Positions 50,903 to 59,973 of a stretch of DNA of 64,000 nucleotides are shown here, piece by piece (positions within the stretch are counted from its first letter, which is position 1; each line of letters begins with the position of its first letter). The notes below the pieces were generated by a model, which was not told the origin of the DNA, did not search any database, and saw only the letters and a program-made list of their open reading frames with translations. Both the position numbers and the translations under genes were made by a program. The stretch lies in assembly GCA_035295125.1 (NCBI GenBank), contig DATGJP010000003.1, forward strand, positions 86,719 through 150,718, in the 5' to 3' direction. This stretch comes from JAICMB01 sp035295125. GTDB taxonomy: Bacteria; Acidobacteriota; Terriglobia; Bryobacterales; Bryobacteraceae.

Positions 50903-52738
50903 TTAGTGCGGTTGAACCAATCCTGTGACGGCCGTGGTGAACGCAGAAACAAAGGTTCTCCCACCGTTGAGCAGATTGTCCTTCGTCATGTAGTCCTGAA
51001 TTACGTCGGGATAAACTCCGACACCTTCGTAATAGGGCATCGATGGGAAGCCGGGAACCATGACCGATTGGGCTCGGGTGAGCAGGTCGACCGATATAAC
51101 GGCGGACCCTTCCGTATAGGCAGTAGCGGTCGGGAACTCCGGATCGTTACCGCCATCGCCATCCGTGCGCATTCCGAAAAGCGTAGCTCTGCCGGCATCC
51201 TGCAACAACAGCGAAAAGACTTCGGCGGAAGAGACGCTGTAAGTGTCGGTGAGAACCACGATGGGCTTCGTGAACGGCACGTTGTTTCCGTTCGAGTCGG
51301 TCGCGGGCGTGGCGGTCAGTGAAGGTCCGCACAGCGGAAGCATACCTGTCATACCGCGATTCTCGCTATAAGCCTGTTGCACTTCTTTCAGGTAGGCACC
51401 ATAAACGTCGATCACCCACTGCGGCGCTCCGAAGTTCTCAGCGTCGCTCAGTGCGGAGGAGAAGTCGAGTACCCAACTCGCCGTGGCGCGAATTTCAACG
51501 TTGACACCATTGAACGGCTTGGGATTCATGAAGGAAACGAGATCCTGAGCGTAGCAAGCATCTCCACCCGGATTGTTCATGACGTCGACCACAACCGCAT
51601 CGACGTTCTTCTGGAAATACTGCATTTCGCCTTCGAACTCATCTTCGGCATTTTGAACAGAGGTAAAAGGCACAAAAGAAGGAATTCGAATTAATCCAAT
51701 CCTCGTTGTACCCGACGTGTAGGTTCCCGAGACGAACTCATCCTCAGCCCCGTTGCCGAGCCGGAGTTTGAACCCGGCAGGGGGGTTAAACAGCGGATCA
51801 AATGCTCCGAGGTTGTTGGCGTCGCCGCGATATGCGGAAGTGTGTTGCGCTTTCCAGAGCTTAGCTAACGGCTGCATATAGGAAGGAACGTTCCGTCCTG
51901 GTCCTGGCTGACGCACGCCGGTAAAGGTACCCCAGGGATTTACTGGAATGGTGAGATCCTCGGCATCTATGCCTTTCAGCGCCAGCGTAGGAGGCCCGAC
52001 GAGGCTCGTGTCCGAAGTGCCTGGAACAGGGCGATGCCAGCGCGAAGCGGGCGTGGTGCCATGCGGGCTGGGCACGGGTCCTTCCTGAAGCAGCGGAGTG
52101 CCGAACTTGTCCCAGGGGATCACGTAGTTCTGAGTAGCTCCGGTGGCCTGAAGATTAACCGCCAGGGTCGCATTGTTCCCAATGTTTACAGCACCTGGGA
52201 AGATTTCCTGGAAGCGCAGAATGATGGAACCTGCGCCGGAGCGTGTGCGGCTGACGGGGTTGGCGAAATTCGCGTAGGGCATGTACGACTGGATCCAGTC
52301 GGCCGCAGCCACGCCATCCACCGAAACGATTTCGTCTCCAATGGTGAAGGGATAACGCGCGCGCGGAAGATAAGCTCGGTCGACACCATCTATGAGCACT
52401 TTGCCGTCATAAACGTCAACGCTCATATGCAACCATGCAAAGAAGTCGCTCGGCACGAGGAACACGTCGTGGCCGCTTTTGAAGGAGCCGACGTACCTCG
52501 CGAGGATGTCATAGAAATCGAGGTCGGTCTTGGAGTTGTTCACCTGGTCGAGCCATGGCTGAATGTTGTAAAGATCGAACCCGAAAAGATCCCTATGCAA
52601 CTCATAGGGACCATAATTCTTGGCGTACAACGCCGAGAGGTTCATGAAATCAAGGACTTTTTGGTCTTTAGTCAACTGCTGTGCCAATGCAACTGAGCCA
52701 AGACACAACAATGCAGCGACACTTCGTAACGAGCGCAC
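50903..52738 (-). CDS. secreted S41-family (C-terminal processing-like) peptidase
   Basis: This 611-residue protein starts at GTG 52738 after AAAGGAA and has a signal peptide (MRSLRSVAALLCLGSVALAQ). A PDZ-like segment (YPFTIGDEIVSVDGVAAADWI) precedes the S41 tail: IRIPSF-like LIRIPSF, VDAVVVDVMNNPGGDACY, PIVVLTDTYSVSSAEVFSLLLQDAGRATLFGMRTDGDGG, with the nucleophile Ser in VSSAE. It is larger than standard CtpA and probably acts in the periplasm or outside. The substrate is unknown. Confidence 0.88.
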   Translation of the reverse strand: MRSLRSVAALLCLGSVALAQQLTKDQKVLDFMNLSALYAKNYGPYELHRDLFGFDLYNIQPWLDQVNNSKTDLDFYDILARYVGSFKSGHDVFLVPSDFFAWLHMSVDVYDGKVLIDGVDRAYLPRARYPFTIGDEIVSVDGVAAADWIQSYMPYANFANPVSRTRSGAGSIILRFQEIFPGAVNIGNNATLAVNLQATGATQNYVIPWDKFGTPLLQEGPVPSPHGTTPASRWHRPVPGTSDTSLVGPPTLALKGIDAEDLTIPVNPWGTFTGVRQPGPGRNVPSYMQPLAKLWKAQHTSAYRGDANNLGAFDPLFNPPAGFKLRLGNGAEDEFVSGTYTSGTTRIGLIRIPSFVPFTSVQNAEDEFEGEMQYFQKNVDAVVVDVMNNPGGDACYAQDLVSFMNPKPFNGVNVEIRATASWVLDFSSALSDAENFGAPQWVIDVYGAYLKEVQQAYSENRGMTGMLPLCGPSLTATPATDSNGNNVPFTKPIVVLTDTYSVSSAEVFSLLLQDAGRATLFGMRTDGDGGNDPEFPTATAYTEGSAVISVDLLTRAQSVMVPGFPSMPYYEGVGVYPDVIQDYMTKDNLLNGGRTFVSAFTTAVTGLVQPH

Positions 52739-52775
52739 GATAGTAATTCCTTTACTCCCTGTCAGATTTAGACTT

Positions 52776-52809
52776 CTGTCTGTTTTACAAAGAGTAACAT
52801 GACAGACAG
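52776..52809. promoter_or_regulatory. CTGTCTG/CAGACAG inverted repeat upstream of the S41 gene
   Basis: A perfect 7-bp inverted repeat with a 20-base spacer lies between the Crp/Fnr gene stop and the S41 peptidase start, about 38 bases before the latter. It could be a regulator site or a transcript hairpin. No T-tract follows on the minus strand. Confidence 0.35.
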
Positions 52810-52825
52810 TACTCTTGATCGGCTT

Positions 52826-53536
52826 TTAAGCTCGAGCGGCGGCGCGAGCGGAACGGTCCCGGGCGGCGGATCGGATTCCATCGAGTGAGGAAAGAATAAG
52901 CTGTCGACGACCGAGGCGAATGAGCCCTTTACGGGCCAGAAGATTGAGAGTGGTCGAGGTGGTTTCGCGAGTTGCTCCAATGAGGCTGGCGAGCTCACCT
53001 TGTGACAACGGAACGGTGTACTCGTGACCGTCGAGTTTGGATCCGAATGCGGTCGCCAGCTCAACCATGTAGTGAAGAATGCGATACTCCACATCCTGCA
53101 TACAAAGCAACTCAATCTTTTTCTCCAGTTCGCGCTTGCGATGGAGAACGAGGTGAGCCAGGTGCTTCCACAGCTCAGGCCGCTGATCGCAGAAACTCAC
53201 GAACTTATCACGCGGGATAACGTAGACGATACTGTCCTGCAATACTTCGGCACCGGCCGGGCGTGTAGGTTCAAGGCCGATCGCTTGTTCGCCGAAGATC
53301 TCGCCGCCGGTAATGATCTGGAGAATGATTTCCTTGCCTTCGGGGCCACGTTTGCAAAGCTTCACGAGACCGGAATCGAGGAAAAGGACGGAGTCGGCAG
53401 GACTACCTTCGGCATAAAGCGTAGTGAATCGGCGACTGGGGGTGAACCTAATCACACCTTCCTGCCCTAGCAGATCAGAACGCACTGCCACGGCGATAGC
53501 AGAAGACGGCGAGTCCATTGTCTTGATCCTGTTCAT
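52826..53536 (-). CDS. Crp/Fnr family transcriptional regulator
   Basis: This 236-residue protein has an N-terminal cyclic-nucleotide-binding-like barrel (VIRFTPSRRFTTLYAEGSPADSVLFLDSGLVKLCKRGPEGKEIILQIITGGEIFGEQAI), a long dimer helix and a C-terminal winged helix-turn-helix (LSQGELASLIGATRETTSTTLNLLARKGLIRLGRRQLILSSLDGIR). There is no N-terminal Cys cluster, so it is not an iron-sulfur Fnr. The effector is unknown. It could regulate the S41 gene just downstream. The start may be the ATG 18 bases inside. Confidence 0.92.
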   Translation of the reverse strand: MNRIKTMDSPSSAIAVAVRSDLLGQEGVIRFTPSRRFTTLYAEGSPADSVLFLDSGLVKLCKRGPEGKEIILQIITGGEIFGEQAIGLEPTRPAGAEVLQDSIVYVIPRDKFVSFCDQRPELWKHLAHLVLHRKRELEKKIELLCMQDVEYRILHYMVELATAFGSKLDGHEYTVPLSQGELASLIGATRETTSTTLNLLARKGLIRLGRRQLILSSLDGIRSAARDRSARAAARA

Positions 53537-53615
53537 TATAGTCCGAACGTCTGGAAGTTTCTAATAGAATTGTTCGATCAGGCACAATTCTTCTGTGTCT
53601 GGTGGCGCACAGACA

Positions 53616-54452
53616 TTAAGCGGTTTCCCGAAAGCGGCGGGCGGTTTCCGCCGCCCGTTCAAAAAATGACTGCATCGCCAGAGTGCCAATCCGTTCTCTA
53701 ACTCCTTCTAATTCAGAGATATAGGCTGTGAGCGCCGACTCGATCCAATGCTGGTTTGTAACCAAAATGTCATGCCAGATCTCGAACGAACTCATAGCCA
53801 GGCGGGTGCTGTCAACAAGAGCAGGCCCCCAAATCTGGGGGGTCGCTTCTTTTTCTCCGAGATATGAAGCCAGTGCGGTTGAAAGCAACTGGGGAAGATG
53901 CGAGGTCAGCGCCACCTGCCGGTCATGGTCGTCAGGAGACGTAACCAAGGTCCTGGCGCCCAGACGGCGGAGCCATTCCATGAATTCAAGCACGTGTGGG
54001 GCATTCAGATCCGGCTCTTGAAGCGGCGTCAGTGCGTATGTCCGATTGCGGAACAATTCAGGATCGGCGGCCTCCACGCCGCGACGTTCTTTTCCCGCGA
54101 GTGGATGCCCTCCCAGGAATGTGCAGCGCAAAAGAAACGTCTTCGCCGTGTTCACGATGGCAGTTTTGGTACTGCCGGCATCCGTAACCAGGGCGCCGGG
54201 ACGAACGCAATGCTCCAAACGCGGGATTGTCGCGAGGATTCCAGAGATGGTCTGCGACAGGTAGATCAGATCGGCTTGCTCAGCGGCTTCCTCAAGGGGC
54301 GCGGAAGAGTCGATCGCCCCGGCTGTGAGAGCAGCCTGAATTGTCTTTTCCGAGCTGACGCCGATGATGCGTCCTGCGAAGCCCGCCTGGCGCAACGCCA
54401 ACCCGAAAGAGCCGCCAATGAGACCAACGCCAACAATGGCTACGGTCTGCAT
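53616..54452 (-). CDS. tyrA: prephenate dehydrogenase
   Basis: This 278-residue protein has an N-terminal NAD(P)-binding Gly motif (VAIVGVGLIGGSFGLALRQ) and the prephenate dehydrogenase core: VTDAGSTKTAIV, FLGGHPLAGKERRGVEAADPELFRNR and the HDRQVALTSHLPQLLSTALA helical dimer region. It converts prephenate to 4-hydroxyphenylpyruvate in tyrosine synthesis. It is 8 bases downstream of aroF, so the two shikimate-related genes form an operon. No ACT domain is attached. Confidence 0.95.
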   Translation of the reverse strand: MQTVAIVGVGLIGGSFGLALRQAGFAGRIIGVSSEKTIQAALTAGAIDSSAPLEEAAEQADLIYLSQTISGILATIPRLEHCVRPGALVTDAGSTKTAIVNTAKTFLLRCTFLGGHPLAGKERRGVEAADPELFRNRTYALTPLQEPDLNAPHVLEFMEWLRRLGARTLVTSPDDHDRQVALTSHLPQLLSTALASYLGEKEATPQIWGPALVDSTRLAMSSFEIWHDILVTNQHWIESALTAYISELEGVRERIGTLAMQSFFERAAETARRFRETA

Positions 54453-54460
54453 GCGTGCGC

Positions 54461-55474
54461 CTAAACCGTGCGCCCGACGGCCGATGCGATGATGCGAATC
54501 TGCTGCATCATTTCGACAAACTGCTGCGGACGCAACGACTGGGCGCCGTCACTCAGCGCATGGTCGGGATCATGATGGACTTCAACCAGTAATCCGTCCG
54601 CGCCCGCGGCTACTGCGGCTCTCGCCATTGGGATGACCTTGTCGCGGCGGCCGGTTCCATGCGACGGGTCGGCCACGATGGGCAGGTGCGAAAGCGATTT
54701 CACCACGGGGATCGCGGAAATATCCATGGTGTTGCGGGTGTAGCTTTCAAACGTGCGGATGCCTCGTTCGCAGAGGATCACATCGTAGTTCCCACCCGAG
54801 AGCACATACTCGGCACTAAGCAGCAATTCCTCGATGGTCGCGGAGATGCCGCGCTTCAACAGAACGGGAATGCGGAGGTTTCCAAGTTCTCGCAGAAGAT
54901 TGAAGTTCTGCATATTGCGCGCGCCGACCTGGAAAATGTCGACGTACTGGGACATCATCGCGATCTGCGTTTGATCCATCACTTCGCTGATGACGAGCAG
55001 ATTGTGGCGGTCCGCCGCGTCGCGCATCATTTTCAGACCCTGCTCGCCCAGACCTTGGAAGCTGTATGGCGAGGTGCGTGGTTTAAAGGCGCCGCCCCGA
55101 ATGACCTTAGCACCGTCCCTGGCAACGACTTCGGCGGCTTTTTCGATCTGGTCGCTGTTCTCGACGCTACATGGGCCGGCCATTACGACGACCGCACCGT
55201 TACCGATTTCGACGTCCTTAATCTTTACGATGGTTCCTTCCGGCCGGAAATGGCGGCTGGCGAGCTTGTAAGGCGATACGATGCGATGGCATTCCTTCAC
55301 ACCTTCCATCACTTCAAACTCGATCGGGTCGAAGTCGGGGACGGGACCAACGCCTCCTAATAGCGTGTGCGTGACACCGGTGGATCGGTGCACGGTAAAG
55401 CCCATCGAGACCAGGCGGTCGATAACTTTTTGAATTTGGGACTCTTCGGCCCCCTCTTGCATTACAACAAGCAT
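54461..55474 (-). CDS. aroF: 3-deoxy-7-phosphoheptulonate (DAHP) synthase
   Basis: This 337-residue protein combines an N-terminal ferredoxin-like regulatory domain (LVVMQEGAEESQIQKVIDRLVSMGFTVHRSTG) with the type I-beta DAHP synthase barrel: VVMAGPCSVENSDQIEKAAEVV, IRGGAFKPRTSPYSFQGLG, ISEVMD, IFQVGARNMQNFNLLRELG, PVLLKRG and VADPSHGTGRRDKVIPMARAAVAAGADGLLVEVHHDPDHALSDG. It starts aromatic amino-acid synthesis and sits with tyrA, suggesting feedback control by a product. Confidence 0.96.
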   Translation of the reverse strand: MLVVMQEGAEESQIQKVIDRLVSMGFTVHRSTGVTHTLLGGVGPVPDFDPIEFEVMEGVKECHRIVSPYKLASRHFRPEGTIVKIKDVEIGNGAVVVMAGPCSVENSDQIEKAAEVVARDGAKVIRGGAFKPRTSPYSFQGLGEQGLKMMRDAADRHNLLVISEVMDQTQIAMMSQYVDIFQVGARNMQNFNLLRELGNLRIPVLLKRGISATIEELLLSAEYVLSGGNYDVILCERGIRTFESYTRNTMDISAIPVVKSLSHLPIVADPSHGTGRRDKVIPMARAAVAAGADGLLVEVHHDPDHALSDGAQSLRPQQFVEMMQQIRIIASAVGRTV

Positions 55475-55550
55475 TATTTTCCCTGAGTCTTTTCACTATA
55501 CCGTAGCGGCCCATGGCAAAAGACGGGCCGGCTGATTGCGTGATCCAACT

Positions 55551-55602
55551 CTGCTCGCAACCCGTTGAGCCGTAAATGTGGCGCGGGCGGTTTCGACTGC
55601 GC
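55551..55602. repeat. CTCGCAACCCGTTGAG-type repeat with GCGCGGGCGG palindrome
   Basis: CTGCTCGCAACCCGTTGAGC then GTAAATGTGGCGCGGGCGG closely parallels 50842-50895. Its right end touches the stop codon of the aldolase gene. The palindromic arm here is more degraded (GACTGCGC). Confidence 0.65.
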
Positions 55603-56918
55603 TAGTCCGCCTTCACCCTACGGCCTTCGACGATGCTGTGGAAGGAGCGAGTGCGGAGTTCATCAATCGTCAGCCCCGCCGCGATGACGTCCGGTTCCGA
55701 CAGTGCCCCGCAGCCAAGCCCGCGAAGGAAATAATTCAGCAGACCCTGGCCCGTTGCGGCATCGTCAAACACCTCGCCGACCAGCGTCGCCTGCGCTGCC
55801 TTATCCAGAAAATTCTTCAACCTCACCGTGGTGGCTTCGAGACCTTCGCGGAAGAAGGAATAGACTGCCGCGTAACGCGAGGGCAGCTGGGCGGGATGCA
55901 GGTCCCAGCCCTGATAGAAGCCGTTGATCAGTGCGTGCCGGATGTGTGATGCATGCAGGCGCCACGCGTTGTGAACGACCACGCGGTTTTCGGCCTGCTG
56001 CGCCCCGGTCAGTGTGTCGCCGCGATGCGGCGGGATCGGAAGCACGTTGGTCGGACCGTCAGCGACGGCTACCCCGCGCTGGGCGGCACAAACCAGCATC
56101 ATATGACGGGCGAAATCGCAAGCGGGATGCGTCAGCTTCTGGTGCGAAGAGGTAATGTCGCAGACAGCAGTATAGTCGAACGGACCGAAGTGAATCCCGC
56201 GACAACGGCCGCCTGCCGCGTCGATCAGCGCCGGAATGCCAATCTGCCCCGAAGGCGTCACGATGGCCTGCGTGGTTTCGATCATGAGTTCCACGCGAAT
56301 CGAATTCACCGGCAGGGAATACGACGATTCGAAGACATCGAGGATGCTCACCAAAGCCGCGGGTTGGTCGGGAATCGTGATTTTGGGAAGGGTGACGACG
56401 AAGCCGCGAGGAAGACATCCCCGGGTTCGGTCGAGCAGGGTCGTCAAAAAGATATCGAGCGTCCGAATACTGCGTGCGCGCAGTGCTTCCGTCAGTGGCT
56501 TTACGCGGATACCGATGAACGGCGGCAGCGATCCGATTTCGAGCCCACGCGCTACTTCGTTAGCCGTACGCTCGGCATCACCATCTTCAGCGGCGTCGGT
56601 GCGGTATCCGTAGCCATCCTCGAAATCGATGCGGTAGTCCTCGACGGGTTCCATCCGAAGCTTGGCAGCTACGCGCTCGCGGACGACTCCATCCTCGAAG
56701 TCCACTGCATCTGAGCCGTATTCTTCGAGCACCGCCATGGCATTGCGGCCCAGAGACGCGGTGGATTCGGCACGAAACAAATGGGCGCCGCCATAGAGCA
56801 CGTGCACGGGTTGACGAGCACCAGAATCGCCAGGATACAGCTTGCCGAACTCCTCATTCGCGCGTTTCAGAACTGCGATCGCAGCCGTGTTCTCATCGCT
56901 GAGCGTATGCTTCATCAT
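55602..56918 (-). CDS. aldolase of the DUF6986/citrate-lyase-like type
   Basis: The protein has about 438 residues and belongs to the PEP/pyruvate-binding TIM-barrel aldolase superfamily: VDFEDGVVRERVAAKL, YRIDFEDGYGYRTDAAEDGDAERTANEV, FIGIRVKPL, VVTLPKI, RVELMIETTQAI, CRGIHFGPFDYTAVCDI and ASHIRHALINGFYQGWDLHPAQLPSRYAAVYSFF. The Glu/Asp ligand pairs of CitE-like lyases are present. Substrate unknown. The start is ATG 56918 (or 56915); the 56966 start overlaps the divergent tam gene, whose ATG is only 8 bases from 56918. Confidence 0.85.
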   Translation of the reverse strand: MMKHTLSDENTAAIAVLKRANEEFGKLYPGDSGARQPVHVLYGGAHLFRAESTASLGRNAMAVLEEYGSDAVDFEDGVVRERVAAKLRMEPVEDYRIDFEDGYGYRTDAAEDGDAERTANEVARGLEIGSLPPFIGIRVKPLTEALRARSIRTLDIFLTTLLDRTRGCLPRGFVVTLPKITIPDQPAALVSILDVFESSYSLPVNSIRVELMIETTQAIVTPSGQIGIPALIDAAGGRCRGIHFGPFDYTAVCDITSSHQKLTHPACDFARHMMLVCAAQRGVAVADGPTNVLPIPPHRGDTLTGAQQAENRVVVHNAWRLHASHIRHALINGFYQGWDLHPAQLPSRYAAVYSFFREGLEATTVRLKNFLDKAAQATLVGEVFDDAATGQGLLNYFLRGLGCGALSEPDVIAAGLTIDELRTRSFHSIVEGRRVKAD

Positions 56919-56926
56919 GTAGAAAT

Positions 56927-57697
56927 ATGCCTGTCTGGGATTCCGCAGTGTACCTGAAATTCGCATCCGAACGGGGTCAGCCGAGTCTCGACCTGATTTC
57001 CCGTATCAACCTCCGACATCCGCGAACGATTATCGACCTCGGATGCGGACCTGGCAACAGCACGCAGGCTCTTCGAGAACGCTGGCCCGATGCTTCGATT
57101 GCCGGGATTGACAGCTCACCTCAGATGATCGAGACGGCAAAACGGTCGTTCCCCGAACAGTCGTGGGTGATCGGCGACGCAGCTACCTGGAAGCCGGACG
57201 TTCCGGTCGATCTGGTCTTCTCCAATGCCATGCTGCAATGGGTTCCGCAACATGAGGCAGTTTGCCGGCACTGGCTCGCGCAAGTTGCGCCCGGAGGCGC
57301 TTTCGCCGTCCAGGTCCCGGCCCACTACGACTCGGCGCTACATCGTGAAATCCTCGCGGTGTCCAAAGATCCGGCGTGGAACGACCGAATGAGCGGCGCG
57401 CGTTCCGCGCTCACAAATCACCCTCCGCCGTTCTATTATGATGTCCTCCAGCCGCTCGCTTCCAGATTGGATTTGTGGGAGACGACCTACTATCATGTCG
57501 TGGCGGGACCGGAGGCGGTGATTGAGTGGTTTCGCGGGACCGGGCTTCGCCCGTATCTTGAAGCACTGGCCAGTGAGAAGGAACGCCTGCGATTTGAGGA
57601 CTTGCTCCTGGAACGCTACACAATAACTTACCCACGACAGCCGGATGGACGTGTTCTCTTTCCGTTCCGCAGGTTGTTCTTTGTGGCTTATTTATAA
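56927..57697 (+). CDS. tam: trans-aconitate 2-methyltransferase
   Basis: This 256-residue protein has MPVWDSAVYLKFASERGQPSLDLISRI, the Tam N-terminal signature, then the SAM motif TIIDLGCGPGNSTQALRERWPDASIAGIDSSPQMI, LVFSNAMLQWVPQHEA and a tail with RQPDGRVLFPFRRLFFVAY. It methylates trans-aconitate, a spontaneous by-product of the TCA intermediate cis-aconitate, relieving aconitase inhibition. Start codons of tam and the divergent aldolase gene are nearly adjacent. Confidence 0.93.
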   Translation: MPVWDSAVYLKFASERGQPSLDLISRINLRHPRTIIDLGCGPGNSTQALRERWPDASIAGIDSSPQMIETAKRSFPEQSWVIGDAATWKPDVPVDLVFSNAMLQWVPQHEAVCRHWLAQVAPGGAFAVQVPAHYDSALHREILAVSKDPAWNDRMSGARSALTNHPPPFYYDVLQPLASRLDLWETTYYHVVAGPEAVIEWFRGTGLRPYLEALASEKERLRFEDLLLERYTITYPRQPDGRVLFPFRRLFFVAYL

Positions 57698-57773
57698 GAA
57701 ACGAGCGATCAGCCTTCAGCTTAGAGTTCCAGATATTGGGGCAGCCGTTGTCGCGCCTGTATGTCCGGGCCGG

Positions 57774-57803
57774 GTCCAAAGGCAGGCGAGACCGCGCGCT
57801 TCA
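57774..57803. repeat. degraded REP-like unit with TCCAAAGGCAGGCG flank
   Basis: GTCCAAAGGCAGGCG is the left flank seen at 15756 and, reversed, at 7250 and 39447; the right arm is mutated (GAGACCGCGCGC). It lies in the convergent gap between tam and the DUF948-like gene. Confidence 0.6.
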
Positions 57804-57805
57804 CC

Positions 57806-58315
57806 TCAGATGAACATCTCTTCGTCACTGGTGGCTTGCGCCACGCTCGGACGGTTGCCGCGGGCGAGATATGCTAATGCGGTCCTGATGCCAATCGCAA
57901 TGCCGTTGATTTCACGAAGCGGACGCATGATGCCGGTGTGGACGACGGCCACGGTTTCGTGAGCGCGGCTCATGGTATCGTCCAGCACCAATTCCATGCG
58001 CTCCATCTGAATCTTGGCGCGCTGGGTTGCGTCGGTGACGACGTCCTCCACCTTGGCGAGTTGCGAGCGAGTGGAGTCAAGAATTTCGTTGGCCTTAGTA
58101 GTAATATCGACGATTTGCTTCCGGCTTTGATCCACGGTGGTACGAGTGGAGTCAACGAGTGACTCTACACGGGGGATGAGGGGCACCAGTTTCTGTTCCA
58201 GAGCCTTGGCGGTCCTGTATAGACCGAACAGGAACCCGGCCTGAATGCACAGGGCCACTGCGGCGATAAACACGAACGCGGCGATGATTGAGAGGAGTGC
58301 CGTTTGGTCCCCCAT
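57806..58315 (-). CDS. membrane-anchored coiled-coil protein (DUF948-like)
   Basis: This 169-residue protein has one N-terminal membrane helix (LSIIAAFVFIAAVALCIQAGFLFGLY) followed by a long helical region with heptads (LEQKLVPLIPRVESLVDSTRTTVDQSRKQIVDITTKANEILDSTRSQLAKVEDVVTDATQRAKIQMER), typical of DUF948-type proteins. It follows the YtxH gene by nine bases, and such pairs are common near general-stress genes. Function unknown. Confidence 0.82.
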   Translation of the reverse strand: MGDQTALLSIIAAFVFIAAVALCIQAGFLFGLYRTAKALEQKLVPLIPRVESLVDSTRTTVDQSRKQIVDITTKANEILDSTRSQLAKVEDVVTDATQRAKIQMERMELVLDDTMSRAHETVAVVHTGIMRPLREINGIAIGIRTALAYLARGNRPSVAQATSDEEMFI

Positions 58316-58324
58316 GAGAATGGA

Positions 58325-58633
58325 TCAAACTCCTTCTGGCGCTGCGCCCGGACCACCTTTAACCGCGTCGCGATAGGCTTGCTTGCCCGCTTCCACGGCG
58401 GCATTGAACTGATCGCGCTGGCGGGTCACGGCGCTCTTGCCCTTCTCCAACGCATCGCTGGCGCTGTCGCGGAGTTCCTCCGTGCGGCGCTTCATGTAAT
58501 CCTTGCTCTCATCTGCCTTGGTAAGGAGATAATCGCGAGTCTCTGCGCCACTTTTCGGCGCGAACAGCAGTCCGACCGCTACTCCAACACCCAGCCCCAG
58601 GAAGAAAAACGAGATTCTGTTGTCGTCTCCCAT
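58325..58633 (-). CDS. YtxH domain-containing protein
   Basis: This 102-residue protein begins with a hydrophobic helix (ISFFFLGLGVGVAVGLLFAPKSGAETRD), the YtxH signature with AP-x-SG-x-E, followed by an amphipathic lysine-rich helical region (LLTKADESKDYMKRRTEELRDSASDALEKGKSAV). YtxH proteins in Bacillus are general-stress proteins of unknown mechanism. First gene of the two-gene unit with the DUF948-like protein. Confidence 0.9.
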   Translation of the reverse strand: MGDDNRISFFFLGLGVGVAVGLLFAPKSGAETRDYLLTKADESKDYMKRRTEELRDSASDALEKGKSAVTRQRDQFNAAVEAGKQAYRDAVKGGPGAAPEGV

Positions 58634-58746
58634 CTGCCTCTACCCTTTCTGTTGAAACGGTGACACTTACCTTTTTCAGCATAGCAGTCACCAGCTAACA
58701 CTTGCCGTACGGTAGACAGTATGTGTTCGTCGAACGTTTCGTATGA

Positions 58747-59301
58747 GTGTTACGTTCGTATTTGGCGGGCAAGACTCCAAAGCGTCTCGATGCCGACGCT
58801 CTGTTAAATTACGCGCTGCGCACGCTCGGTGGGCGCGCGCAAGCGTCGGGCGAACTGCGCGAGAAACTGCTGCGCCGCGCGAGCCGGCGGGAAGACGCCG
58901 ACGAGGTGATCCGGAAACTCAAGGAGGCCGGCTATCTCGACGACCGCAGTTTCGCCGAAGGCTACGCCGCGGCGCGGCTGGAGAACGAGGGCCATGGCCG
59001 GGCGCGCGTGCTGAGGGACTTGCGTCAACACCGCGTCGCTCCCAACCTGGCGGAGCAGGCTGTGGAGCGAACCTTTTCCGGCAAAGATGAATTGGAACTC
59101 ATCGATCAGTTCCTGAAAAGGAAATTCCGCGGCAAGGATCTGGCCTTGTGGCTTGGAGACGAGAAAAACCTCGCTGCAGCTTATCGCCGTTTACGTTATG
59201 CCGGGTTTTCCGGCTCGAATTCAATTCGCGTTTTAAAGCGCTATGCAGATCGCGCTGAGGAATTAGATGAGCTAGGTGAAATACCTGAGAACGAGATTTG
59301 A
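58747..59301 (+). CDS. recX: regulatory protein RecX
   Basis: The 184-residue protein (GTG at 58747) has the RecX triple-helix repeats: ALLNYALRTLGGRAQASGELREKLLRRAS, ADEVIRKLKEAGYLDDRSFAEGYAAARLENEGHGRARVLRDLRQHRVAPNLAEQAV, then LIDQFLKRKFRGKDLALWLGDEKNLAAAYRRLRYAGFSGSNSIRVLKRY. RecX caps and inhibits RecA filaments. No recA is seen adjacent. A perfect GTTCG-T-CGAAC palindrome lies about 20 bases upstream and might be an SOS-type site, but no consensus is claimed. Confidence 0.92.
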   Translation: MLRSYLAGKTPKRLDADALLNYALRTLGGRAQASGELREKLLRRASRREDADEVIRKLKEAGYLDDRSFAEGYAAARLENEGHGRARVLRDLRQHRVAPNLAEQAVERTFSGKDELELIDQFLKRKFRGKDLALWLGDEKNLAAAYRRLRYAGFSGSNSIRVLKRYADRAEELDELGEIPENEI

Positions 59302-59337
59302 ATATCGTTTCCAGGTGCATACTCAGAAGTAGGTCTT

Positions 59338-59973
59338 ATGAGTTCTGCAGCAGTAGCCGTTGACGGCCAGCCTCTCGTTACCGAAGCCATTCGATTGTTA
59401 GAACATATTCGCGAGCGTGCAGTGGAGTTGAGCCCCCGGGAACTTCGGGACCGGGTTCGTGCCGCGGCGAACGGCCTGGAGAAGGAGGTGTCCGCGATCA
59501 GCGACGCGGACGCACACCGCCGGCCGTTTCCCCAGAAGTGGAGTATCGCCGAGGTAACCGACCACATCGCTCAAACACAAATCCGGTCGGCGGAGGAGAT
59601 ACGTCATCTTCTGGCGGGACGCCGTCCACCTGGTCCGCCAGTTTACGACGCCCTGCATTCGGGTGCTCCATCGTGGGCGCCATGGCCGGAGTTGATCGAC
59701 GGCTTGCGTTCCGCCAACCAGGAGCTGGTGGGGCTGCTCTCGGATGCATGTGCGGCGCCGGACCTGCTTGCGCGCGACGCTTCTCCGACGGCACGGACGG
59801 TCCTGGTGGTCAATCATGCGCTGCATAGCGATTCGGCGACGATGCAACAAACATTCGTCGCTGAATTGGAGTGGCGGGAATACGCGCTCGTGCAACGTCT
59901 CCACCTGATCGAACACCGTGAGCAGGTCAAACGCTTGCGATCCGCTCTCTCGGTTCCAGATCCGCGGAATTAA
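59338..59973 (+). CDS. DinB family protein
   Basis: The 211-residue protein matches the DinB/DUF664 four-helix family: KWSIAEVTDHIAQTQIRSAEEIRHLL with the first His metal ligand and VVNHALHSDSATMQQTFVAELEWREYALVQRLHLIEHREQ with further His residues. Members are thiol-dependent S-transferase-like or unknown enzymes. It is cytoplasmic, unlike the exported DinB-like protein at 12202. Located 36 bases after recX. Confidence 0.85.
   Translation: MSSAAVAVDGQPLVTEAIRLLEHIRERAVELSPRELRDRVRAAANGLEKEVSAISDADAHRRPFPQKWSIAEVTDHIAQTQIRSAEEIRHLLAGRRPPGPPVYDALHSGAPSWAPWPELIDGLRSANQELVGLLSDACAAPDLLARDASPTARTVLVVNHALHSDSATMQQTFVAELEWREYALVQRLHLIEHREQVKRLRSALSVPDPRN

Noticed and set aside
58720..58746. GTTCG-T-CGAAC palindrome before recX as a LexA box
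   Set aside because: It is a real palindrome, but it does not match a LexA consensus I can name for this phylum, so no SOS claim is made.
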